DNA from: Spiroplasma citri
GTDB lineage: Bacteria; Bacillota_I; Bacilli_A; Mycoplasmatales; Mycoplasmataceae
Length of the DNA stretch: 64,000 nt
Assembly: GCF_001886855.1 (NCBI RefSeq)
Contig: NZ_CP013197.1
Span: forward strand, 1,535,710 to 1,599,709
Direction: 5' to 3'
Below, in pieces: positions 29,153-39,741 of the stretch. How positions within the stretch are numbered: the stretch's first letter is position 1; every line of letters begins with the position of its first letter. The translations under genes and the position numbers were made by a program. The notes beneath the pieces are model-generated. The model made no database searches. It saw nothing but the letters and a program-made list of their open reading frames with translations, and was not told where the DNA came from.

Positions 29153-29375
29153 ACAATAAATATTTAAAAATGTATATTAAATTATAAAATATGTCATTAA
29201 AATAATAATATGTATTTATTAATTAAAATTAATAAATTATTTTTTAGTGTGTTTAAATATGGATAAAATAAAAGAAAAATTAAAATATTTTTAATTTTTT
29301 TTAAATTTATGGTTGATTTTTGTAATTTTTATTATATTATTTAATTAATAAAGATTTGTTGCGCTTCATTTTACA

Positions 29376-30453
29376 TAATTCAACCAGAAGAACTTAAAAA
29401 AACATATCCTAAAACTTCAATAGCTAAAGTATCTTTTTGTTTTCCTACAGGAGGAACAACAGGTGCTTCGTAAACTTGAAAAATAAAAGGACCTTTATTA
29501 TTATTAATAAAAATATTATCATTTTGATCAAAAGTAATGGCATGGACAGAAGTTCCAAAAACATTAGTTTTTTCAAGCTATTTTGTTCTATTTTTTAAAA
29601 ATACATTCCCACAAGTACTGTTGAATAATAAATATTATTATTTGTATCAATAGCAATAGACAACTTTGTTTTATCTAATAAACCAACGTGGTTTCTTAAT
29701 TCTTTTTTAATACTTGAATACACATGGTTACCAAAATAAATATTATTCTCTTGATCAACAGCAAAGGCATAAATTAATTCATTTAGTTAATGTTCATCAA
29801 CTAAAATAGGCATTTTTAAATTTTGAATTGAAAAAAATTTAGCTTCATTAGTAGTAAAATATAAATTATCGTTATGGTCAATAACTAAAGCAAAAACTTT
29901 TCCATCAAGTTTATTAATTATTAGTACCTTCTTCATCATTAACATTAAATTTTTCAACTCTAGTTGCGCCTGATAATAAATAATAAATTCCAGCAAAAGT
30001 TCCTAAATACAAAGTATCATTGCTATCTAAGGCCAGAGCAGTAATATGATTATCATCTAATTCATCATTTAAGCCCTCAATTTTAACAATTGAGCCATTA
30101 TTATAATAAATATATGCTTGATAATCTTCGGTTGCATAATAAATATTATTTTCTTTGTCAACTGTTAAAGCAATAACATTATCATCAATCCCATTAATTT
30201 TTTTTACTTTTGTTGCATCATTAGGTAAAAAATAAATTCCTTGTGAAGTTCCAAAATAAACTATATTATTATTAGAAATTTTAATTGCATTACGAGAAAT
30301 ATTACCACGCCCTTCAATTCTTGTTTGAATATATTGCTTTTCATTAAAACTGAATGGAATATTACGACTATAATAATTAGTAACTTGACTAAAGGCTAGA
30401 TTTTGAGCAAAAATAGAACTTGCAATAATACAGAAAGTATATATCTTTTTCAT
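29376..30453 (-). pseudogene. Secreted propeller-repeat protein, broken and split
   Basis: ATG 30453 gives a signal peptide ('MKKIYTFCIIASSIFAQNL'). The body contains about seven units of the type 'xITALALDSNDTLYLGTxxG' (also 'VIALTVDKENNIYYAT', 'VFALVIDHNDNLYFTT', 'VHAITFDQNDNIFIN'), spaced roughly 40 residues, which suggests a beta-propeller like those of sensor or surface proteins. A frame change near 29925, a TAA at about 29788 and further lesions near 29580-29605 break it, and prophage P4 separates the last 38 codons. Confidence 0.65.
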
Positions 30454-30566
30454 TGTTATCTTTTCCCACTTCCCTAGCAATTAATTTTACTTATCATAAA
30501 TTAGGCTAACATAATAACTATATATTTAGTTTAACAAAAAAGTTAGTAAGAAATTAATAAATTTTT

Positions 30567-30598
30567 AAAAAATGTTGTTTAACTAAACAACATTTTTT
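30567..30598. terminator. Terminator of the decayed FtsX permease
   Basis: AAAAAATGTTGTTTA / TAAACAACATTTTTT stem with a 2-base loop and T6 run on the minus strand. Confidence 0.8.
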
Positions 30599-33500
30599 AT
30601 TCCATAGTAATATTTATTAATTTATTCTTTTTAATTTTTCAAATCCCTACTCCAATTACTGAAATCAAAATAAAGCCAATTGCTAATGTTGCTATTGAAA
30701 CAACATACGATGAGAAGGAAAGAATTAATAACATTCTGGTACTTTTAAAGACAATATTAGCAATAACATTCCATAACAATTGGGCAATAACATAACTTAA
30801 GACATAACCTAGGATAATTGCAAATAAATAAAAGCCTAAGACAATTGTAATAATTTTTCATGTTGGATAGCCAAGCACTTTTAAAATTAAGATTGTACGG
30901 CGATTTTCATCAAGCACCATAGCAATTAAGACTGATAAAATTAAAGCAACAATAGCAATTGTTAAACCCTCTAAAACATTAAGAACATCACGAACAGTTC
31001 GCATTCCTTGTGAATAATTTTCTCGTAAAGTATCAAATGGCCATATCTTATTAAGGCCATTTAACAATTTTAAATTTGTTCTTAAATCTAAAGCATTTTT
31101 AAGATCTAGCTTTTTGTTATTATCAAACATTGTAAAATCATAATTATCAGTTAAAGAAAACGATGAGATAATACGATAAGGTTGTAATGTTACTCCTAAT
31201 GGGCTAGCTCGAGATGCAACAACATTATAATAAGAATTTGGTAAAAATTGTTTTCCTTTTTTAGTTAAATTAACCCATTGGTTCATAACTGTAACTAATG
31301 AATCTTGATTCATATAAATATTTCCCGAACTAATATCAGCATCATTTGAACCAATCACTTTAAAAGCAACTGGAACATACCCAATAGCATTTGTAATTCG
31401 AACATTTAATTTAAAAATATCACCTGAAACTAAATTCATAGATTGATAAACCCGTTTTGCTAAGAGAGCTTGGTATTGGTTCATTAATTGGAGCATTTGG
31501 AGCATTACCAGTAGGCTCTTCACTAATTTTATAACCAAAGACTTCTTTTTGTTCAATATCACTTGGTGTTGTTTTCAAACGATAATTCAATAATTGATTT
31601 CGCTCTGTTTCATCACTTGTTAATCCAACAACATTTAATTGTGAAACCGGATTTTTGAATTTTTAGTATCATCTGGACTTCAACCCGCTGCTAAAAAATA
31701 ATATGGAAAATCATAATTTTTATCATAGACCATATATGGTCTTAAATAAATATCTGGATATTGGCCATTAATTGTCGTACTTAAACTATTAACCAAATTA
31801 ATTTCACTAATAATTAATTGTTTGAATATCAGCTTCACTTATCCCTTTTTCAATTAAAAATGGTTTCATAAGATTAATAATTTTTACTAAATTATTTCAT
31901 CTATTAATTCATTCTCCAGACTCATTATCCTCAACTTTATAATTAACAATTGCCTTAACTGTTGTTGAACTTATATATGGGTATCTGTTTGTTTTGTCAT
32001 CATAATTAATCTTACTTCGAGCAAGAGTTGGGCCGCTTGGATCCCCAATAATATTTAATAAATCACCACAATTTTTTTCATATTTCTTGAGTCTGAACCA
32101 GATAAACTTCAAAGACATTTTAACGGATTTGAAAAGTTAAATGTTTTATTATCATCAAGAATTTTTACCTCATGGTAATAGTCCTTGCGCTTATCAGCAA
32201 TAATCCACAGATAAAATTTACCATTGCAGCAATATCTTGTTAATCATAACTAGCAATTAAATATGATTTAATATCATTCTTAAAATAGCGGAAAGAGTCT
32301 TCAACAATTCCTTGTGCCATTACCCCTGCATCCAACTGGAAAATTAATAAAAAGAATGAAAAAGCTAAAACAACTAATACCATAATTCATTTTCCTAAAG
32401 ATTTTAGAGCAAAGGTAAATGATAAATGAACATTAAATGTTAATCCAAAATGAGCATATTTACGACCTTTTTTTATTTTTTTAGGACGAAAACTTAAATT
32501 AGAACCTTTTAAATCATAAATCAAATCTAGCTCTGTCCGACTCAAAAGAACAAAGGAGATTAAGAAAGGCGTCCCAATGAAAATAAGTGGAATAAAAATT
32601 GTTGCTGAAACAAAAATTAGTGGATTAAAATAAAATGATGATAACGGTAATCCTATCGAATATAAATTTGAGCCAGTGAAATACATTTGGAGAGGAATAC
32701 TTAAAACTCACCCTAATAAACAGCCAATTAAAGTTGTAAAAATAATGCTAAAAGTAAAAATAAATGATAATTCAAAACGATGATATCCTAATGATTTTAA
32801 AACTCCAATTTGTTGTTTTGAATTAGTGATATCTTTTTTAATGAAAAAAGCAATAATAAATAAAATAATAATTGAAAAAACAACAGCAATTGAAGTATTA
32901 ATAATAAAACCAATATTTGTTAACATCACTACTTGTCCCGGCAATGATGCTTCAAAAGCAACAATTGCATTATCCGGCGCTACAAAATAATTGCTTAAAA
33001 CTTTTCGTAACAAGGTTATTTTTTGTGGCTCAGTTAAATTGCCAGTAACATTAATAAAACCAGTAATTTTTTCAGTTTCATTTGAAAAATTTTGTTTGAT
33101 AGCATTAAAATTAATATCATTCATAAACAATACTGAACCATTTTTTAAATCAATAATTTTATGACCCGTAACAAGAGTTGATAAACTTACTAAATCTGGA
33201 TAAATATTACTATACTTAGCCCCATAACCAATAATATTAAATTGTAAATTTTGGCTGTTTCCTAAATTAAAGTGTCCACCAAGTTTTAAATGATTATAAT
33301 CAGCATATTGTTTATTTAAAATAATATTATTTTCTGTTAAATCACTAATATGTTTTCATTTCTTTACTTCAAAAAGACAATTAAACGGAGTATAAAAATA
33401 TTATTACCTCGCCAACTATAGCCGTTATATAATAAATTTTTGTTTTTGTTAATAGCAGTAGCATTAAAATATTGAGTATCTTTTGCTAAATTATTTGCAG

Positions 33501-33689
33501 TAAATTGATAATCAACATTAAAACTAAGTTCTAATTTCTTAATATCATTTAAGCCATTTTTAACTTGAAAAACAGTTGAAAAAAGAGCTATAAAGGTTAA
33601 AACTGCTCCAACAATAAACAAAATTAACCCAATAAATTGAGTTATTTTTTTGTAAACCCTCGCGTAGCCTCTTTTGCAAGATTTCACAT
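30597..33689 (-). pseudogene. FtsX-family ABC permease, multiply frameshifted
   Basis: Begins 'MWNLAKEATRGFTKK' (second codon UGA), the usual start of these mollicute permeases, and shifts frame almost at once in an A-run near 33640. FtsX blocks are visible in pieces ('KQQIGVLKSLGYHRFELSFI' near 32780 and 'RRTILILKVLGYP' near 30870), with extracellular parts between. Further lesions occur near 33370, 32240-32100, 31820, 31660 and 31490. It is a dead relative of the intact permease at 9703-13947. Confidence 0.8.
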
Positions 33690-33760
33690 AGTATTTTTTC
33701 TCACTTCAAGAATTATTAAGTTAATTATATAAGAAAAATAATGAATTTTAAAAAAATATT

Positions 33761-33801
33761 CAAAAACTTTAATTGCTTAATAAACAAATTAAAAGTTTTT
33801 G
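33761..33801. terminator. Terminator downstream of the P-type ATPase
   Basis: CAAAAACTTTAATT / AATTAAAAGTTTTTG stem, 80 bases after the ATPase stop. Confidence 0.65.
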
Positions 33802-33882
33802 AATTTACTTAATCCTTGGATTCATTACCTTTTATTCTTTTCTTGAACAAACTTAATAAAATAATTTTCAATTTTTATTTTT

Positions 33883-36547
33883 TTACCGTCTAATTAATTT
33901 ACGAAATGCATCATATCCTAATAACATTAATAATGGAAGCACCATCATTCCTAATGATACTACCGTCATTTGCCAAGATAACAGTGGTGATGTATCAAAT
34001 TTATACTCTTTCGTTGTTGTTAAAAAAATTAAGTTTAAGCCCGGCGTATATACCATCAAGAAATTTAATATTAAGGCAATTAATGAAGCACCTAATAAAT
34101 AATAATTAGTTGGAGCCACATTATACTGTGTTTTAATTCGATAATTTGGTAATTGAATTGCAAAAGCAAAAATTACTGGTGAACAAGCCATCACTAAAAT
34201 TGTCGCAATTTTAGCATCTTCAATATTATGGAAAATATTTTTACCAATGAAAAATGTACCAATGACACTAGCAGCTGTCACAAAAGCTAAATATAGAATT
34301 GTAACTAAACTATTGGTAAAAAAAGTTTCTTTCTTACTTCGTGGTTTTTCCAACATTAATCCATTATCATTATTTCCTAACCCGATTGAAATTGACATTA
34401 ATGTTTCAATAACTAAGTTAAATCATAAAATGTTAACAGAATCAAATGGTTTAATTTTAGTTATAACCGAAATAATAATAAAGGCTAACACATTTGCTAA
34501 TTGTGCAATACAAACAAAAGCAATCACACGTTTAATTTTATGATACACATTTCGTCCCTCTTCAACACCGCGAATAATTGTTGAAAAATTATCATCTTGT
34601 AAAATAATATTTGCAGCTTCTTTTGAAACATCTGTTCCTGTTATTCCCATTGCAACACCAATGTCAGCTTTACTTAAACTTGGAGCGTCATTAACCCCAT
34701 CACCTGCCATTGAAACAACATAGTTCATTGATTGCAAACACTCAACAATTCTTGTTTTGTGATCAGGATTAACTCGTGCAAAAACTGATACATCACGCAG
34801 TTTTTCTTGTAATTTATGATTATCCATTTTGTCAGTTTGATGACCAGATAAAACATTTGCTTCTGAAACTGCTAATCGCAATTCTTTAGCAATAGCTAAA
34901 ACAGTTGCTTTATGATCTCCAGTAATCATAATCATAATTACTCTATTCCCTACTTCATGCGCCTTTCTAACCGCTTCAACAGCCTCTGGGCGGGGTGGGT
35001 CAATCATGCCAACCGCACCTAAGAAAATTAAATTAGTCTCAATTTCTTGCTGATCTTTTTTCTTAAAAGCAAAGGCTAAAACGCGTAATGCTTGACTTGA
35101 TAAATCTAATGCTTCTTCTTGAATTTCTTCCTTCATTGCTTCAGTTAATGGTACAATTTCATTATTTAAATAAATTCAATTACACTGCATTAATAATTGG
35201 TTAAGAGCAACTTTTGTATAAACAAATTCTTGCTTATCAACATGATTAACAGTTGACATTAATTTTCGGTCAGAATCAAAGGGAACTTCTAAAACACGAA
35301 GATATTTTTCACGATATTCTATTTCACTAATTGTAAATCTTCTTGTAAAATCAATTAAAGAAATTTCGGTTGGATCACCAATTCGTTCATTTTTTTGATT
35401 AATAGCATCATTACATAAAGTTAGACAATTAATAAAATGAAAAGCTGCCTTATTATTTTGTTGATAATTAAAATCATTTTCTTTAAAAATTTCATTATTG
35501 AAAATAATCTCTTTAACGGTCATTTTATTTTGCGTCAAAGTTCCTGTTTTATCTGAACAAATAACATTAACTGAGCCTAATGTTTCAACGGCATCTAACT
35601 TTTTAACAATAACATTAACTTTTGTCATTCGCTTTACTGATAATGATAAAATAACTGACACAATGACAATTAAGAACTCCGGGATAACAGCAATTGCAAT
35701 TGTAACCGATGTCATCAAATTAATTGGTCAACTATTTTCATCAGTTAATAAAAAGAAAACAAAAACAAAAATTGCTAATAAAATTGCAAAAATACTGACA
35801 ACTTTTGTTAATTTTGTTAAGCGTAACTGCAGTGGTGTTTTTTCTTGTTTTGTTTTAACAATAGCAGCAGCAATTTTGCCAATTTCACTATCAACAGCAT
35901 TTGCAACAATAATTCCAACTGCTCGACCATTTGTAATAAAATTTGACATAAAAGCCATATTAGTCTGTTCTGCTAACACTAATTTTTCTTTTAAAATTAT
36001 TTCACTATTTTTTCAACAGGAACTGATTCACCAGTTAAGGCAGCTTCATCAATTAATAAATTATTTGCTTCTAAAACGCGAATATCCGCTGGAATATATT
36101 TTCCTGCTTCTAAAATAACAATATCCCCAGTGACTAATTCATCGACTGGGATTTCAAAAATTGCACCATTTCGTTTAACAATCGTTACTGGAATTGTCAT
36201 TTTTTTAAAGAATCAAGGGATTTCCTTGCTTTAATTTGTTCAAGTGTTTGAATGAAGGCATTTAATAAAACAATACATAGGATCACAATGAAATCTATCA
36301 CATAAATTCGATTATTAACAACTTTTTCAATAATAACCGAAGTAACTCGTGCAATAATTAAAATAAGAGATAATGGATCTAATAATGAAACTAAAAAAAT
36401 TAAAATTCAATGTTTGTTTTTAGGTTTTGGTAATTCATTTTTTCCATTTTTAATTAGTCTTTCTTTAGCCTGCTTTGAAGATAATCCAACATTTAAATTG
36501 CTTCTAAATTCTTGTTCTAATTCTTTATCTGATTTATTAAATCACAT
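33883..36547 (-). pseudogene. P-type cation-transporting ATPase, two frameshifts
   Basis: Domain order is complete: N-terminal 'LSSKQAKERLIKNGKNELP', actuator loop 'ALTGESVPVEK', phosphorylation site 'ICSDKTGTLTQNK', hinge 'MAGDGVNDAPSLSKADIGVA' and C-terminal spans. This is the Ca2+/Mg2+ type (PacL/MgtA-like). Two single-base changes in A/T-runs, near 36212 (before 'MTIPVTIV') and near 35997 (after 'PVEKIVK'), break the frame. Both lie in homopolymers, so either early decay or assembly error is possible. Confidence 0.8.
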
Positions 36548-36707
36548 CTTTTTATAATGCCCTCACTTTCTAAATTTATTATTTATTATTTAAAAATTTA
36601 ATTTCATAGTTTTTAATTTACTTTACATATTAATTTTATAATATAAATGCTTAAATTACTAAATTTATTTTAAAAATATAAATTATTAAAATATAATTTT
36701 AAATAAA

Positions 36708-36743
36708 AAATCTTAAAGTTCTTAATTAAGAACTTTAAGATTT
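36708..36743. terminator. 36 bp perfect palindrome, terminator of budA
   Basis: AAATCTTAAAGTTCTTAA and its exact complement with no loop bases between; it lies 10 bases after the acetolactate decarboxylase stop. The rest of 36548-36752 has no gene. Confidence 0.65.
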
Positions 36744-36752
36744 AAGATAATT

Positions 36753-37479
36753 CTATTTTTTGGCATTTTCTGCTAATTCAATTTCCTTTTGTACTTCAAA
36801 AGCCCGTAAATTTTTTTCCAAATATTCTTTATTTATGGGTAATTCTAAGTTAATTTTTGAAAAATAGCATATCTCAACAATACGTCAATCTAATTGGAAA
36901 TCAAAAACATGACTCCCAGTATTTTTTTCAATATTAATAAAATGACAATGGAAACCATTAACTCCCAATGTATTGGCAAAAGATGGGGTTCAAAAACCAA
37001 CAATATCACCATTAGTATTTTTAACATTAAGAATTCCTTGCTGTTCTGATGCTTTTACTAAGGTTGGATATGGTTTTTCTTGTCACGAAACAGTTCTTGT
37101 TTTTATTTCTGAAAATAAACCATTAATTTTAATCCCATAAAATAAATTTAAACTTGGTAAATTTTCAACAATAATTTTTTGAATTTCTTCATAACTAGTT
37201 GGTTGTAAGATATTAATTTTTTGATGTTCTTCAAAAAATGCCATAACAGCAAATGGACTCGTCATATTCGCCGTAACTTTATTAACTGTTCCATCTGATT
37301 TTAATTGATACCCCTCACCATCTAGAACAATTAATTCACCATCCAAATGGTCAAAAGGTTCCTAATCCAAAATTACCTTGCTTTAATAACGCTTCAAACT
37401 TAATCATACCGTCAAAATTTCCAGCGACTAAACTTGTTATTGTTGAAAATTGATAAACATTACTAAATTTTTCAACCAT
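36753..37479 (-). pseudogene. budA: Alpha-acetolactate decarboxylase, one frameshift
   Basis: 'FSTITSLVAGNFDGMIKFEA', 'LDGELIVLDGEGYQLKSDGT', 'NGFHCHFIN' (zinc-binding His residues) and 'GSHVFDFQLD' identify the family, which turns acetolactate into acetoin. One extra T at about 37365 ('GLGTF' then shift) breaks the frame; all else is open. A sequencing error would restore a normal 241 aa enzyme. Start ATG 37479 behind AAGGAG. Confidence 0.8.
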
Positions 37480-37556
37480 AACTAATAAAACTCCTTCTTC
37501 TAATAAACTTTATATTTAAATTGTTTATTAGCATTATTTAAACATAAAGTTAAAGA

Positions 37557-37586
37557 AAAAAACATTTCATTCTTGAAATGTTTTTT
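37557..37586 (-). terminator. Terminator of fba
   Basis: AAAACATTTCA / TGAAATGTTTT hairpin with T6 run on the minus strand, overlapping the last codon. Confidence 0.8.
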
Positions 37587-38475
37587 ATGCCTTACCTTTG
37601 CATCCAAATCATGATGTTAATTCATCAAATGTTGTTTTAATTGCTTCATATCCAGGTCTTAATAATTTTCGTGGGTCAAACCCTTTTCCATTTTCTGGTT
37701 TGTCTTTTCCCTCTTCAATATATTTTCTTGTGGCAACAGCAAAAGCAATTTGTAATTCAGTATTAACATTTATTTTACTAATTCCTAATGAAATCGCCTT
37801 TTTAACTTGTTCTTGTGGAATTCCACTACCACCGTGTAAAACCATTCCAATTTTTGCAGCAGCTTGAATATCTTCTAAAGCTTGAAAATTTAAACCTGGT
37901 CATCCTGTTGGATAAGGACCATGAATATTTCCAATTCCTGCAGCAAGGAAATTAATTCCTGTTGCTACCATTTCTGCAGCTTCTTTTGGATCACCAATTT
38001 CACCAGCACCAACTACACCATCTTCTTCTCCACCAATTGTGCCAATTTCAGCTTCAACTGATACAGCATTTATTTTTGCATATGCTACTACTTCTTTTGT
38101 ATTTTTTAAATTTTCAGCAAATGGATGGTGACTACCATCATACATTACTGAGGAAAAACCAGCATCAATTGCCATTTTACAACTTTCTACTGATTGACCA
38201 TGATCTAAATGTAATGCTGCTGGAACCGTAATGTCTAATGAGTCTAATAACGCATTAACCATTGCAACAACTAAATTATAACCTCCCATATATTTAATTG
38301 CTCCTTCTGAAGCTCCTAAAATAATTGGTGTTTTTGTTGCTTGTGCAGCTTCTAATAAAGCTTTTGTTCATTCTAGGTTATTAATATTAAAATGACCAAC
38401 AGCATATTTATTTTGATGTGCTTTTTTAATTAGTTCACTAGCATTAACTAATCTAGCATGATATTTTTGTCCCAT
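37585..38475 (-). CDS. fba: Class II fructose-1,6-bisphosphate aldolase, 296 aa
   Basis: Zinc-type aldolase with 'AVGHFNINNLEW', 'ALHLDHGQSVESC' (catalytic Asp and zinc His), 'SVEAEIGTIGGEEDG', 'GIGNIHGPYPTG' (zinc His), 'LHGGSGI' and 'KINVNTELQ'. It cleaves fructose bisphosphate to glyceraldehyde-3-phosphate and dihydroxyacetone phosphate in glycolysis, the main energy pathway of these bacteria. Length is normal; single open frame. ATG 38475 follows AGAAGGG. Monocistronic, with its own terminator. Confidence 0.95.
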
Positions 38476-38649
38476 AATTCTTTTTCCCTTCTAATATAAA
38501 ATATTACGTTAATATTATAAACTTTTTATTTTAAAAAATAGTATAAAACAAAGGAATTTATTAATATTTGTCTAATTTACCAAAATTTACCAAAAAGAAA
38601 GAAAAAAAAGAATTTTTAGAATTCTTGTTCCCTTTTTTAAAAATATCGT

Positions 38650-38806
38650 GTTATAAATAAAGTACTATATGGCAACATATAGTAAACAAACAGAGCTTAT
38701 CATTACCTGATGGATGGGCCTTCTAAAAGGTAATACCCAAAGATAGGTATCCGTCAGTAAATAGTTTTTTCTAAAGGGCATTTCTACTCAAGAGATGCCT
38801 TTTTAT
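38650..38806 (+). ncRNA. Candidate structured RNA with terminator
   Basis: The gap 38476-38802 has no protein gene. On the plus strand three stems follow each other: TACTATATG/GCAA/CATATAGTA (38663-38684, a GNRA-type loop); a long stem TTACCTGATGGAT / ATCCGTCAGTAA (38703-38760) enclosing a nested GGG-CCTT/AAGG-CCC; and a terminator-like GGCATTTCT / AGAGATGCC followed by TTTTTATTTT (38777-38806). No plus-strand gene follows, so an independent small RNA is likelier than a riboswitch. I do not recognise it as SRP, 6S or RNase P RNA. Confidence 0.5.
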
Positions 38807-39636
38807 TTTAATTTTTGGCAATAATTACAAAAATAAGTTCCACGTCCATTAATAAAAATTTTATCAATTAATTGATGGCAATTAAGGCATTCCATTTTAT
38901 TTCGCCCATGTACTTTTAATTGTTGTAAAAATTTACCATCCATCCCTGGTTCAGGATGGTAAGTTGCAATTGTTGTCCCTCCTTCATCAATAGCTTTTTG
39001 CAAAACTAGTTTTGTATTCTCAATAATATTTTGATAATCTTGATCAACTAAATTTTTTGTTATTTCACCAGGATGAATTTTAGAGGCAAATAAAATTTCA
39101 TTGGCATAAATATTCCCAATTCCAACAATAACATTTTGTTCCAATAATGTTGTTTTAATTGGCTGCGATTTATTTTGTCAAGAATTTTTCAAATATGAAA
39201 CTGTAATCTTTTCATCAAATGGTTCATATCCTAACTTATTCAATGGTGCTTGTTGTAAATAATCATTTTTACTATATAAATGCATTGTTCCAAATTTCCT
39301 TGTATCATGATAGCGCAATTGAAATTGATGATCAAGTTCAAATAAAACCATAATATGTTGTCATTCGCCAGGTTCATCTTTTGATGTAAAATAATATTTG
39401 CCTTCCATTCGTAAGTGACTAATTAAAACATAATCATCCAATATAAATAATAAATGTTTTCCCATTCGATCAATTCGATTAATTTTTTGTTTAACAATCT
39501 CTTTTATAAATTCCTTTGAATCAAGAGGATATTTTATTATTTTATTTCAAAAAATTTGACAATCAGTAATTGTTTTTCCAACAACATGTTTTGTTAAAAT
39601 ACGACGAACCGTTTCAACTTCTGGTAATTCTGGCAT
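38803..39636 (-). CDS. mutM: Formamidopyrimidine-DNA glycosylase, 277 aa
   Basis: The N-terminal 'MPELPEVETVRRIL' supplies the catalytic Pro2/Glu3, the helix-two-turn-helix region includes 'VGIGNIYANEILF', and the C-terminus has an intact zinc finger (Cys-x2-Cys in 'ECLNCHQ', Cys-x2-Cys in 'FCNYCQ'). It removes oxidised purines in base excision repair. Length is normal. polA lies immediately upstream on the same strand, a common repair pairing in mollicutes. Confidence 0.95.
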
Positions 39637-39741
39637 ATTGTTCCTTCTTTCTTAATTAATAATTTAATTTTATTTTTATATCTAATAAAAATCAAGATGC
39701 TAATAAGTAATCAAAATTATAAAAAATAATATAATTTAATC

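Larger units (their letters stand above)
27123..29375 (+). mobile_element. Deleted prophage P4, 2.25 kb
   Basis: Inverted ends at 27123-27147 (TGTAATTGAAGTGCAA) and 29353-29375 (TGTAAAATGAAGCGCAAC on the minus strand) enclose only the 37 aa gene remnant, the small membrane gene, the coat gene, a lipoprotein remnant and an IS30 transposase pseudogene. The whole block from ORF1 to the iterons has been deleted, with a junction between the coat stop and the lipoprotein domain at about 27785. It is inserted in the propeller-repeat gene. Confidence 0.8.

Noticed and set aside
27118..29376. CAT target-site duplication around P4
   Set aside because: Bases similar to these occur next to the ends of P3 and P2 too, so they may belong to the element; not claimed as a duplication.
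35498..36118. 206 aa plus-strand frame opposite the P-type ATPase
   Set aside because: It is antisense to the DKTGT region of a recognisable ATPase gene and has no family features.
38640..38810. tRNA, SRP RNA or 6S RNA at this locus
   Set aside because: No cloverleaf, no GGAAGGAAGC SRP core and no 6S-type central bubble could be seen, so only a generic structured RNA is proposed.
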